This document shows, in pieces, positions 43,895 to 56,500 of a DNA stretch of 64,000 nucleotides. Each line of letters begins with the position of its first letter. Within the stretch, counting starts at the first letter, position 1. Origin of the DNA: Dermanyssus gallinae (taxonomy: Eukaryota > Arthropoda > Arachnida > Mesostigmata > Dermanyssidae); the NCBI GenBank assembly GCA_003439945.1, contig QVRM01002203.1:124001-188000 (forward strand). Direction: 5' to 3'. A program made the translations under genes and the position numbers. A model generated the notes under the pieces. The model searched no databases, had not been told where the DNA came from, and was given only the letters and a program-made list of their open reading frames with translations.

Positions 43895-44690
43895 TCATGT
43901 GATCAATATGTAGTTATAATCTGCAAGTAGTGCAGGGTGTTGGCGGCCCCTAACACTCATAAATATGCTTAAAGATCCTTCATGGATAAAGATCGCTGAC
44001 GTAGCGCTTCCGTGCGATGAACACAGGAACCATGTTGCTAGCCTGACGCGTTGCGTTAGTCTTTCAACGAACCTTTTGTTAAATAGCTGTCTCAGCTGGA
44101 GCAGCATTCTTTGATCAAGCGTCTTAATCACGTCAATTGTGTGGGGGACGTCGACATGGCTCCGGTTAACATGGCAGCGAAATGCAACCCGTTTCGTAAA
44201 TTTCCGTTCCACTCGTTCCAGGCAAGCTTTGTCCTTAATTACACGCCGGTGCTGCGTATGTCAATAGTGGCAGTACGTATGTAGTATACAATTGGACGTA
44301 CAGCTCAGGAGAGCGCACAGCAAAAGATCGGAAGATCCAATTTGCACTTTGAGAAGCCCTTGTGACAACATCAGTTACATGTTCGGAGTATCTTAATTTG
44401 TTGCTCGTGAGGACTCCGAGATCTTTAACAACTTGAAGTTTGCACAATATCTGACCCCCAATCTGATAAGGGTGTCTTGCATTTCCATGTCCGAAATGCA
44501 AGACGCCACATTCATGGATGGACAGGCCCAAATCAAGGGCGTCCGATCAGTCCTTGAAAGCGCCTAACGTCGTTTGAAGACGGCATTTGTCCTCTACAGT
44601 GCGGGACCGACTGTAAAGTTTCACATCATCAGCGTATACTTTAACTTCAACTCCTCGTGCAATTACATATTTAAGTGAATCGGTGTATAA
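43895..44690 (-). pseudogene. CR1/Jockey-like non-LTR RT remnant (minus strand)
   Basis: The minus strand gives, in order: VEVKVYADDVKLYSRSRTVE (motif C with both Asp, about 44660-44600); LQTTLGAFKDWSD; a motif D/E region LGLSIHECGVLHFGHGN after a frameshift; VKDLGVLTSNKLRYSEHV (about 44440-44385), typical of CR1/Jockey RTs; then LYTTYVLPLLTYAAPACN and a C-terminal RRFT-like basic region (VERKFTKRVAF, near 44210). Upstream motifs A and B are absent; the sequence runs into TA-rich DNA at 44711-44724, so the copy is truncated. Frameshifts make it non-functional although motif C is intact. Confidence 0.8.
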
Positions 44691-44759
44691 AATATACATC
44701 AGTGTATTAGTATATATATATATACGTACTTTGGAACGTATTAAGGTGTGCACGAATCA

Positions 44760-47290
44760 ACGCACAAAAAGCCGTGCACGTGCTCTTAAGTAGAATATCT
44801 GTGTGCACGTGTAAAAGCATAGAAGACAAGAAAAACAGCAAAGCAGGTAATGTGCTGGTTGCACGGGGCGGTGTACACATCGGCAGACAGCTGCAGAAAT
44901 GGCGAAAATAAAAGCAGAAGCGGACAAGTGGTGTGAGGCACCCATGAGGGATGTGCCAAAGGACAACGCAGGGCCGAAGAAAAGAAGCTGCTTTTGAGGC
45001 GATAAAGTTGAACGGCGATTAAGTAGGAGTTGACAGAGCAGCGCTCGGCAGCAGCGCAAAACTAGTAGTTAAACGCTAGCGGAGACAGTCTGCACATATT
45101 GTTGCTAGTGGAGAGAGCAGTATTGACGGCGAGACTAAGGCGAGGAGGACTCAACACGCCAACAAAATAGACAGCAGCAACACCTAGGGGCAGAAAAGCA
45201 GCCGCAACAACAAGTGCGGTACAATTAGTTAAGAAAAAAAATTATAGTGGTTGGGGACTCGAACTATGAACAAGTTGGGGAGGTTTATAGGTCCGAGTGG
45301 CACAACGGGGTTGACAATTACTAGAGAGAGGGCTGGCATCTAGGGCTATTGTGCAATTGTTTAAGAAGAATATGATATATTGAACAGTATATAACTTAGG
45401 TTGGTGTTTTATGGAGAATTAATTGATGTAACGGGGGCAAATAGTAAAATCTAGCGCTTAAGTTGGTTAGTAAGCCAAAAAGGTTTAGTTTTGTACTGAG
45501 TGTAACATACGGTAACATTTCTCAAAACGGTTGATTAAAAGGTATGACTATAGGGCACTTTGCAGGCTGTCAACATGAAAATAGCTTCTTTGATGCGGTC
45601 AGATAACTCTAAATATTGTATTTTCCCCTGGCATACATTCAAGACACTGCTAAAGCCATGACACCGGACGGTGCTCATTACTTTAAGGCGGAAAAATAAA
45701 TGGGGGATCCGCGAATATGTAGGAAAGGCAAATTGAATATCTATCGCGATTTGTAGTTCAGGGGCAGGTACATCGTATAAATGTAACGGGGCTCGTTTAG
45801 GACAGTAATCATTAGTGGCTTGGAAAATAAATACATCAACAATATAGTGAGATGCTACAAAGAAAGAACACATTAAATGATCAAATGGGAGAACAGGTAG
45901 ATTGGGTAGAATATGAACCCCGGGGACAACAAAGAGACCGGCAAATGTTTGAGCAGAGAGTACGACACCTGCCGAATGCCGAACCCTGAGGAGGTAGGTA
46001 CAGCGGGAAGTGTTGGAGCTAGAGGGACCGCCAGATATGATCCGAAAGTTGGCCATGGGCAACCTTGTGGATCACGAAAGATGATAAACAGATTCCAAAA
46101 ACGAGGTGGAAAAGGTAGGAGAGGTAAAAAAAAAGCGAGCATCTTTTGGACGAGTAGCAATACCAAATATTTTATAGGGACAAAAGAGAATAAGTTTGAG
46201 AGAGCGGGTAAATCTGGTAGAGAAAACAAAATGAAGGGACGTGACGAGAGTAAACGTAAAAGACTTAGTCGTAGTTGAAATTAAAGGGCTTAGCGGGGTA
46301 ATTAAGAGAGGTATATGAGACGTAGTCTAATACACCAGAGAAAGGTAAAGCATTGTACAGTGAATGAACAGAGGCGGTCGCAAGTGGTGATGGAGAGAGA
46401 ATTATGTGTCTTGAAGACATGAACGCCCAAAATCATCCATAAGACCGGAGAGAGGTTATAGAAGGGATAGTGCTATTAAAATATGTATTAGTGACAGTAT
46501 TAGATCAACTTTTGAAGTTGAAAACCAACAATAAAATGTTTGGAAACAAATATGTTTAAAGAGGGGAATAGGAAGTCGTGTGTGAATTATGTTATGGTTA
46601 AAGCGAAAATACAGGCTGGACAAAAAATATGGTTATATTTTTGATTATTGAATGGAATTGAATATTGGCAGTTATTGTAATTGGGTGAACGTTTTGTGGC
46701 GGGGTTAATAGCTACTAATAAATTAAAAGTGGAACAGAAGTGAATAGAGAAGCAGGTTGCTGCGCATAAAATAAATAATTATCATTATTAAAATAGACTG
46801 ATAAATATTACATCAATTACAAATCGTAGCTTCGTGCAAATCGCGAGAAAGGTTATTGATTAACACGGGGCTGGGGTGGTATATTGGTCAAAGGAAAATA
46901 TTTATGAGATTTTTTTCTTGTTATTTCCAGATGATAGGATGGTTTTGAGAGGAGTGTAGGAAGTTAAGGAATGCTTGATGCCGTGTGTGGAGACAGCCTA
47001 TGGATTAAAAAATGCCTAACGAAAATAAGAGCGCTATCTTCGTATTCTTAGGGGTACCGTTTAGAGGTTTTATCGTAGAGTAGGACAGATATGACTTAAT
47101 AGTCAACATTGGGCCGACACTAATGTGTCCAGTGGGCAAAATAAAAGTTGATTAAAAAGCCAGCATACACGCAAAAGTGACGGGCCACACTTTCAGCTGA
47201 AACTATATCAAAGGGAGTATACGGAAATATGAAATCAAAAAGGGCTTACAAGATAATACAAGAAGCAGCAAGGTGTTAGCAGATGCGAGA
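44760..47290. other. Purine-rich region without recognised genes
   Basis: G/A-skewed plus strand. A 175-codon minus frame (45535-46062) and a 121-codon plus frame (45913-46278) overlap; neither has a motif I recognise, and such frames are expected in skewed sequence. Confidence 0.45.
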
Positions 47291-47296
47291 TGTGTA

Positions 47297-48618
47297 CGAG
47301 GTGTGTTCAATCGTTATCGCGACCTTTGAATTTTCGCGGGTTACGTATATTCGAATTTCGATTTTTTTTGTGGCGTTATGTTGGTACTCATGTCTCTCAC
47401 TTATGCCGACAAGCTCGGCCATTTTGAATGTTCACTTAATTGTTGACAGCTGCTTTGCTTGCACGTGTTTTGGATCGTCTTCGATTTTTACCTATTCAAA
47501 AAAATGGATCAAAGAACCTGTATCAAATTTTGTGTGAAAAACGAAATTAAGTGCGCGGATGCATTCCGAATGTTGACTGTGGCATACGGAGAAGCTACCT
47601 TGGACCGAAGCAACGTTTATCGGTGGTACAAAATGTTCTCAGAAGGCCGAGAAGATGTGAACGACGAAGAGCGTGCCGGACGCCCGAGCACTTCAACAAC
47701 AGACGAAAAAATTAATGAAGTGGAGAAAATGGTATTGGCCAATCGTCGAATCACCGTTAGAGAAGTTGCTGAGGACCTAAACATATCGATTGGCTCGTGC
47801 CATTCGATTTTTATCAATGATTTGGGCATGAGACGGGTCGCCGCGAAATTCGTACCAAAATTGCTCAATTGCGACCAAAAACAGCATCGCATGAACATTG
47901 CTAATGAGATGTTGGACTCTGTCCGCGACGACCCAAATTTGCTCCAGAGGGTCATAACTGGTGACGAATCGTGGGTTTATGGTTATGACGTGGAAACCAA
48001 AGCTCAATCATCTCAATGGAAGCTGCCGCACGAACCAAGACCGAAAAAAGCGCGCCAAGTTCGGTCGAATGTGAAAGTTTTGCTGACAGTTTTCTTCGAT
48101 TGCAGGGGCGTGGTGCATCATGAGTTCTTGCCACAGGGTAGAACGGTCAATAAGGAATATTACCTGCAAGTTATGCGCAATTTGCGCGAAGCAATCCGCC
48201 AGAAACGCCCGGATTTGTGGAAGAACAAAAATTGGCTTTTGCACCACGATAACGCCCCTGCTCACACATCGTTGCTTGTGCGCGAGTTTTTGGCCAAAAA
48301 CAACACACTAATGATGCCGCAGCCACCGTATTCCCCAGATCTGGCCCCCTGTGACTTTTTCTTGTTCCCTAAACTGAAGAGGCCCATGAAAGGACGACGT
48401 TACGCTACGCTTGACGAGATAAAGACGGCATCGAAGGAGGAGTTGAACAAGATAAAAAAAATGGTTTTTTGAAGTGCTTCGAAGATTGGAAAAACCGTTG
48501 GCACAAGTGTATAATATCTCATGGGGATTACTTTAAAGGGGACAAAATAGATATTCATGAATAAATGAATAATTTTTGAAAAAACACAAAAGTCGCGATA
48601 ACGATTGAACAGCATATG
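47297..48618 (+). mobile_element. Complete mariner element
   Basis: 1322 bp. Flanked by TA (47295-47296 and 48619-48620). Terminal inverted repeats: the left end reads CGAGGTG then TGTTCAATCGTTATCGCGAC; the right end, reverse-complemented, reads CATATGC then the same 20 bases. The outermost seven bases differ between the ends. It encodes one transposase. It inserted 592 bp beyond the stop codon of the CD36-like gene. Confidence 0.95.
47504..48472 (+). CDS. Mariner transposase (DD34D), frameshifted near the C-terminus
   Basis: The ATG at 47504 gives MDQRTCIKFCVKNE, the usual mariner start; an upstream in-frame ATG at 47459 adds 15 non-family residues. The N-terminal half has two helix-turn-helix units (YRWYKMFSEGRE; ITVREVAEDLNISIGS). 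The catalytic triad is visible: TGDESWVYGYD, HHDNAPAHTS, and YSPDLAPCD, with 34 residues between the second and third Asp. The WVPHEL-like signature reads WKLPHEP. The frame stops at 48470-48472 after runs of 8 A and 6 T; the family's usual ending (CFEDWKNRWHKC and about 20 more residues) follows in another frame to a TAA at 48562-48564. Only the last 30 or so residues are out of frame, so the element is probably recent but inactive. Confidence 0.95.
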   Translation: MDQRTCIKFCVKNEIKCADAFRMLTVAYGEATLDRSNVYRWYKMFSEGREDVNDEERAGRPSTSTTDEKINEVEKMVLANRRITVREVAEDLNISIGSCHSIFINDLGMRRVAAKFVPKLLNCDQKQHRMNIANEMLDSVRDDPNLLQRVITGDESWVYGYDVETKAQSSQWKLPHEPRPKKARQVRSNVKVLLTVFFDCRGVVHHEFLPQGRTVNKEYYLQVMRNLREAIRQKRPDLWKNKNWLLHHDNAPAHTSLLVREFLAKNNTLMMPQPPYSPDLAPCDFFLFPKLKRPMKGRRYATLDEIKTASKEELNKIKKMVF

Positions 48619-48619
48619 T

Positions 48620-49209
48620 ATTTTGAGCAAATTGGTGCAGCGGACATGATTTAAGAAAGAAACGATTTGTCGCGTAAACAGAAAAATATAAATCGGTAGT
48701 TTTTCTAGTTAGAAAGTGCGGACAATTTAGGGGAGGGGCCAGAAAATAGAATAGGGCGAAACGTTAGGATTAGGCATAGATGCGGAACGAGAACTGGTGG
48801 AAAATTCCGAAGCATAGGCTGTGCTGATGAAATGTGTCCAACCCCCAGGCAAGAAAAGCTTGGTACTACACAAACATTTAGTCAATACCTAACAGAAATG
48901 TTAACCAATATAAATAAAATGCTGTTAGTTGTTGGCGCCACGACAATTAGAAAATTAGTTAATTATTTTGTGTTACCATAACTGTTTATTTTCGTATTAA
49001 AATAGCTGTGCTTGACTAGTTGGTACTTGCGTCTAATTTGCGAAATTAGTCATAGATATCGTAAGAGGCCTACACATTCTGGGGCAGAACGACACATAAT
49101 TGTATTTAGGATAGATGTGTGTAACCTTACGAAAAAAAAAATATATATATATCAAAAGTATTTAAAAACTAAGGCAGGAATCTCCTTTACTTGTGAAAAA
49201 TCTTTGCGT
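48620..49209 (-). terminator. 3' UTR of the CD36-like gene with AATAAA
   Basis: On the minus strand, AATAAA lies at 48990-48985, about 220 nt past the stop codon. The cleavage site would be near 48965. An AT run (49142-49152) lies within the UTR. The mariner element is outside this putative transcript end. Confidence 0.5.
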
Positions 49210-49341
49210 TTAAAGAAGAAGACCGCAGAGGAGAGTGGATGTCGCGAGTGAGCAAAGACAGATAGCCAATGCTGACCAACCGACAATGTTGCATTGCTTT
49301 AGCATGTCCAGCAACCTGTCTCTGTCTGACGGTAAATTCGC
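49210..49341 (-). CDS. CD36-like exon vii (terminal exon)
   Basis: 132 nt including the TAA (49212-49210). Acceptor TATTTTTAG|GCG, phase 0. Codes for ANLPSDRDRLLDMLKQC followed by a hydrophobic helix, GWSALAICLCSLATSTLLCG, and LLL. The protein therefore ends inside or right at the membrane helix, with no cytoplasmic tail. Confidence 0.85.
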   Translation of the reverse strand, partial: ANLPSDRDRLLDMLKQCNIVGWSALAICLCSLATSTLLCGLLL

Positions 49342-50497
49342 CTAAAAATATCCACAATAAACATGCACCTATATTTATTAATTATAATTTTCATTAATAG
49401 CAAACATTGTCTGGAATATGAGCAAAATAGGCGTTTAACCTCCTGAAAAGTAAATGAGGAGGAATAGTAGTAATAGGTTATAGCTAGTCATATGCCAGCT
49501 CAAACATTAAGGAGAAAACAATCCTTCCGTCAGCCCACCTATGAGAATTGTATGCATTAAATAAGCCCTTTTGTTTAAACGAGGTCTCATAGCGCATGTG
49601 CAGGCTAATCCGCCTGGTAGTTGCAACGCGAAAAGTATACGAATGTCCGATCTCCTGGAGAACTGGATATTAATGGACAACATCTACGCATCCATTTACT
49701 CTCCACATTTAAATTTTTATCACTTTGCAATCACGAATGAAACCATTATCAATTTGAAAGCAAAAATGATTGTATGAATTAGTCCTCTCAAATTCCCTGA
49801 GTATTTGTATTTTGTGATTTAACGCTGTATGGCCGACTTTGCCTTATAAGCATGCCCTTACGTCAAGTTTATTTATCGAACCAATCACAATCTTTCGAAT
49901 AAAAAACGATACATGGTTAGGCACATCGGCATAACAAATGTACATTTAAAGTCTACTGTCACTCTTGAATAAAATACCCTGTATATATGTGAACATCACG
50001 TATATATCTATATATTACATGAACAGCAGCAAATCACGTCTCTAGTAAGAACAATCTAATGTAATTATAGTAATTGTATACTTTTATTTTGTTGATTAAA
50101 TATAGTAATTATAAGGAGTATATATCACGACAGATCTAGCCCTGCCGCTTAAAGGGCCAGGGTTACCAGCCATCTCTTTGCCCGTCGGCAATTCAGATTA
50201 ACATTAGATAACAATAATAGCTTAATTTAACTTCAATAAATTTAAAGTAAACTGCAAGGGCTACATACGTCTTCTGTCCAGAATATAGGGAAGATTATCT
50301 TTGGCACTTGCTCTGTTTTTAAGGGTATTAGCCTCATATTAACTTGAACCCGCACTCTCATATCAACTGTCAAACCGGATCTCTGAAAAAACAAATGGCG
50401 GATTATTTTGCAAATTTGCAAACTACAAGATAAATATATGGTGACTACAGTTGTTGGCGCTACGTTCTAAAATATAATCGGGATATAACAACATATG

Positions 50498-50541
<44 letters not shown>

Positions 50542-53500
50542 CCACCGACAGGAAGGGCTTCTGGAGAATAGAGACTTGCATTGTACAAATAGGCGTAGTG
50601 GATTTACGTACGCTTAGGTACGCTTGCCAACTCCTCAAAAAATACTAGAAATATTTGAGCAAAGAGCAAATCTGTAAAAAATTTAATAAAAACGGTATGC
50701 TCACATGGAAACTAAGCACAAAACTTCAGGGCAAATATTCAGAGCGTTACGACATCTTTGCCATAAACAAAAAATGTGCAATCAAAACCTTTGGACTATC
50801 AATTATTCATAGAGTGCTATGACAAGCTTACAGCGTGAATGTCAATGTACAACTGATGCCTCTTTTGATCCGGATGTAGGCCGCTAACGTTAGCGTACAG
50901 TGAACTATCTCCATGAAGAAAGTGAGGCAGGCTTAGCACAACCGGCATTGTAAATTTGTCCCCGTATCGTAAAGTGATAGTTTTCCACCTGCTTCCGTCG
51001 AACGTTCCTTTTACGTGCGTTGGTGTTAAGGAAAAGCATCTGTACAAACATAATCCATAATACATTCGTTGTTAGTTAGCAATTTCTCGTTTGATTTGCG
51101 GCAAAGATCATTATTTTGTTAAAGCAAACTATTGAGGCACATCAGTCCGAGGACGAAAGTCTCTTTAAACGAAATACGTACTTATCAATTTCGCGGTCTC
51201 CGGTGTCACTGAAGAGGTCACTGCCACCGCCGTACCGAGCAACTGGTTCACCGTTAATAATGTACCGTTTTTGTAGATACAGAGGCCACGGTTTATAAAG
51301 AGAAGGAATGAAAACTTTAACGCTTCTCGGGGGTTCTTCAAAAGCTGGAAAGAGCTGCCCGTCTGCAATGGAAATAGCGCCGAGGATGAGTTTTAACCTG
51401 CCAATGTAAGCTAAGAGTATTTTATAACTAAAAGGGAAGATGCTGCAGCTCGCGGTAAAGTTTGGGTTTTAGTTTACTTTAGCCGATAGGTGGTCTACTA
51501 GAGCCGCTTGTCGGTCGCACCCATGACTGGATATTTCCTCCCGCCAAATTCCGAAATCCAACGCATTTTTTTAGAAACACCAGTGTTGGAAAATTTCTAG
51601 GAATTAGGAAAATCAGGATTAGGAAAACCAATGTGGCAGTTTGTATGAGGCGAAGCCATGAGATTCGACAATAAAGAGACCGTATCTAATTTTGCTGTAA
51701 AGCTATTTTAGAGAAACATAATTGATAGGAAATTTCTAGGAGTTAGCAAAAGTGACGTGGCTGTAGTTTGCATGAGGCGAAGGTTTAAGGTACGACAATA
51801 AATAGATCGTATCTAATTTTGCTGTTTAACCCTTACGTCAGGTCATGGTTAACAATTAGCGACATAACTGAAATTTTTGGCTTCAATATTTATAGAATAC
51901 TTACTTGTACCTTCTACTTTACGACATTTATTGCCATAATGTTCTAAAAACCTGCAAATAAAAACAATCATAGCACATTTTATTATTCAAATGTATACTT
52001 AACCTCGCGGTTATCTTCCGTCATCATGCATTCCCGAAACCTCCCAGAAAAAGAAAAAGCTTATACAGTTTATGTGTAAATTGAGTTAGCAACAACGGCG
52101 TCGCGGTAAACCGTATCTACCTAGCTACTTTATAGACAAATGTCTTTAAATAGGAGATACATAGATAGTCCAAATAATACGAAAATGCAGCAGTTTTTAC
52201 CCAAAAGCCATACACTCTGCACAATTAGTACACAGCGGACAGTTAAAATTTGAATTTAGATCAAATTAGCACAGGGCACCGCACACATTTAAAAACATTA
52301 TATACAAAATGCGCAATATTGTATTCATTTTAAAAACAATATCACAACGGCCTCTTTAAATGCTCCTAATTGTAGGATTAAAATGAGTGGCATGTCACAT
52401 CTTACTTACGTGCATATTTAGTTACTAACTTGATTACTGCTTCCTACATTTCATCAGATTAAATGCTGGAATAGCTTGTTGCCTATATAAGTAAATTAGC
52501 GGCGTGAAGCTTTCATACTGGGTTGAGTAAGCTGAGAAAGGAAAAGGTCCCACGCTACAACTCCTAACTAGTATCAAAGAACCTTATATTCGAGTAACAT
52601 ACAATCTGCACAAACAGTACACATTTACCAGGGAAATTATCACAAGCATATATAAACATTTTAGAATGTAATATATATATTATTATATTTTACATATTAC
52701 AGCTCCTAAGAAGATTTCTCGCCGCCTATCTAAATAATTGTTATTTAGGAAAACACTTACTTTTTACCGTTGAAAACGAACATATTGTTGACTCTTTTGG
52801 TATCGGTATGCACTGATACGTACGTGTGGTCTATCCGTTCCGTAAAATACGCAAGCTTGCCTTTATGAGTATACAAAACTTTATTGCCGCTTAACTCCAC
52901 GTCTTTATCGTGGAACCTGTATAGTAGCGACAGGAAACAGACATGAATCTGTCCGTTTATGGCCTGGTAAACTAATTTCGCCAACAGTAGATACTAATTA
53001 GTATATATATATACAACTGTTGGCTGTTGGCTTTCTCCGCAGTTATATCACCAATCGAGAAATGGCACTTATCTATCTCACTATAAGTTCACACAGATTG
53101 AAGGGAATTGACTCCGACATAATCACATCTTTGCTGCACATCACGAAGTTTTAAAAAGTGTATCCCCAAATGCGGCAATCCGTCTGAAAATCGATTAAGG
53201 TTTTACCCGGTTGTTGTCAACCCTCTCAGTGCTAACCTAACATCTCTTTTTAGTGGCCTCTCATCGTCTTGGCATCCCTACATTCATCTATTCCTGTAAA
53301 TGCATTGTGTAAATTATCGCTAACACTGGAGGGCTAAAAAAGCAGGTCAACTGGAGTTACTAAACCATTTTTCAGAGGGAGAAAACCCCTGTTTAATGCT
53401 CGCAGTAGTTAGTGGAATGTGGCTAAGGCTTTTTAATCAGGCATCTCGATCCGTAAGTGATTTTGAACTAGTTACGTCAAGCAGAGGGCTGGAAAGATTA

Positions 53501-56500
53501 GGCGGCGCTGTCGGCATCTACGTGCGTTCCACCTGCAGTATATTATCTTCTCGCTCAGTTTCCTGGCGGTAATGTCCAGGTGGTACGTATGCATTTAAAA
53601 AACGGACAGGTCTTAAGTATTTTTGTAAGGGTTTATTCTAATCACGTGTCGTGCCAGGGCACCCTACTGAATGCTCTAGATGAAATGTTGCCGAAATGTA
53701 CCTACATACTACGGTCGCTCACCTTAAGTAGAACAGACATATGGAACCCCTACCTGATGAGGTCTGCAAAAGAAATAGAAAGTTCCCAGCAAGGATACGG
53801 CGGTATTTCCTTTATTCAAGAAAAAGGGTGAACGAAGCCCCGCAGCAAATCACAGGCCGATATCGTTTGTGGACTGTATCTCAAAGGTCATTGAAAAATT
53901 AGTGTTGCTCAGACTAAATCGACAGTTAGAGTCGATAAATTTCCTACCAATCAACCAATTTGGCTTTTGCAGGGGTAGGTCAAATGACGTATTCGCGTGA
54001 CTCTTGGGTCTTGACCTTAGGGCTTCATCAATCGTTAAAGGTGACTAAAATTGCAGATCTGATGAGGGAGCCAATGACGACAAATGGGAAAGCTCTTCTA
54101 CAGCTTACGAATTATGTGCGTGATAATGCACGTAATGGATTTACCTACGTATGCCATGGCGGCAGTAGTACCATAGACTTATTGTTTCATAATCTTGATA
54201 GTAAGAGCTTTGAAGTTCTGGAGCTTGCTGCACGAAAGCATTCTGTACGAGCTGCATTACGCCTCCCTTTTCTGGGGCAGGAACAGCAAAAATGTTGACA
54301 GATGATGCCGACCTGTCAGCATGATCTAGCTACGCTGTATTGAAAGAGTTTGGTCAAAGTGGTGTGGATGCTTGCTGTCGGTGTCTCGAAAAAATGATGC
54401 TCAAAGCAGTTAAGTGGAGAAAGTTCAAGCCGAGGAGATTCCGGCCGTGGTTCAAATTGACGTGTTACTTGAGACGTGATAGATAGGCAACAAAGACATC
54501 TTCCATCTTGTGCGCAAGAAAGACATACTTTCGTATGCTGAAAAACATTCATGACCACACTTGACCCAAGTTAGGATAACCAGCTTCTAACAACTGTGGT
54601 GTAGTGCTTATATACGGCTCTAAATCACAGAGGATTAAAGGGTGCTAAGATGCTCACAGCGAGCAGGATAATAAGAGCTAGACAAGCTCAGGAGCTAGAC
54701 TGTTTTAAAGTCTTGACGATTATTGTTACTGCTTTTAGAATTGTCAGCGGCAGTGGTCCGGTAGTACCTCAGATACTTTATTACGGTAAAAATTAGCAGC
54801 TCGAAAATGATAAACGATAACATTTCGAGACGCATTAAAGGAAGAATGTAGGGCGATTGCTAAGCTGGGCCTGAGACTGCAGGCCTGAGGCCACGCTCCT
54901 GCCGGTGACTATAGAACAACTTCAAAATAGGGCAAGCACAAAAAGCACAAAAAGAGATACGTCTCAATACTTTAAGAAATAGACGCGGAATATAAGCACG
55001 TTCGACATGTGTGATGAAAATGAGAAATAGCGGGCGTTAAAACGCGAAGAGCGAGCAGGAAATTGAGAGGTAGGGCTACCCAAAAGTCGAGTTCTACCCA
55101 GGCCTCAACAAATAAGTTTCTGCTTTCAGTAACAGTGTTCCGTTAGTGCCCCGGATACTTCAATACAGTAAAGTTAAGTATTACTAATTAATTTAAACCC
55201 GGCACTCTGACAAAAAGCCGGGTCTATCTTTGTTTCAACGGGGAACGACGCATGCTGATTTATTTGTCTTCTAAGTACGCTAGGGTGTGCTGAAACCATT
55301 ATAGAAACCGCTTATGAGCCTTTGCGGAGCAAACCTTTTTTTAGAGGCTAAAGATGGGTCTAGGAATGGCGCGCACTGCTGTTTAATGAAATTAACTAAA
55401 CCAGAAAACTTAATTAGCAAGGGAAATAATGTTCTCTAATTCAAGAAATGTCTTAGGATGTATGATGCCTTTAATATTCCTATCATCATCGGCTTCCGTG
55501 TAGACTTACAAAAAAAATTTACGTCTCGGTGTGCGTATTTGGTGGCTGCTCTGCTGCAGAACCTGACAGACTACAATCATTTTCAAATCACGCCCACCCT
55601 GGACAACTCTGAAACTATATTGTGATTATTACTCGGTATTTCAAGGCACACTCGCCCATGTTTTTCATGCCCGTGTTCGTTCACTTACCTGTGCACTTTA
55701 TCAGATATTATCATCAAGTGGGCATCAAATAATCGTCTACACAGTCCTTCCAAATCAAAACCACTTGACAACGCACTGTAGAAATAACACTTTGAATACC
55801 ACAGACGAGCTTTCGACTGAAACTAGAATTACCGTCACGCATCAAGCAAGAGGCCACAGAAACATCGCATAAGATTTCGGCGTTCTTAGTGAGCCACGGC
55901 CGACAGCGTCCGGCTACCCACAGAGGAGCTGCGTTTTTTCACACGATATTTGTTTTAGATAAAAGTATAGACGCTACTGCAGAGCATACCGCGTTTAAGT
56001 CCGCTGGCACCCGTCGCTGTTCTAAAGTGTACCGTTCTGAAACATAGCTCTCTGAATCTGTACTATTAGCTCAACTAATCATTACGTGCCTACTGTCAAT
56101 GTTACACGGGACCTGGGTGTTTTAATGTCAACGGACCTAACGTTTGCTGCTCACACTGGACATCTAATCAGGTTCACATTCCATTGGCAAGCATGATTTT
56201 CGATGTTTCACCATTAATGATCCAATCCAATTGTGTATGTTCATTTGTATCAATCAATGGTGTTATCTATATCTAAGAACTTCTATATGTCTCACCCGCT
56301 TAAACCCCATATTTATGCAAACACATACGTTCATTTAGGAAAGATTCCTAAAAGGACCCTGTAGAGTATATTGAGCTGAATGCTTTCAACCTTTCGTCGC
56401 TTTCAAATGTACAATACACAGCGACGTACGTAGACTATCACAGCTTGTAAGCTCCAAACGTATTGACCGTTTTTAATGTGCAAACAAACTATCGTAGAAG

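Noticed and set aside
45535..46278. Long overlapping open frames of 175, 118 and 121 codons
   Set aside because: Purine-skewed DNA lowers stop frequency on one strand; no motif and opposite-strand overlap, so treated as composition artefacts.
49971..49990. ATACCCTGTATATA as the end of a transposon
   Set aside because: Resembles CAGGGTA termini seen elsewhere but no partner end was found.
51165..51368. Minus frame of 67 codons starting with ATG
   Set aside because: Out of frame with the CD36-like reading of the same DNA, which has family motifs and proper splice borders.
51995..52031. Small candidate CD36-like exon (FRECMMTEDN)
   Set aside because: It resembles the missing Cys block and has AG and GT borders, but its end phase does not fit the next exon; kept only as something to test.
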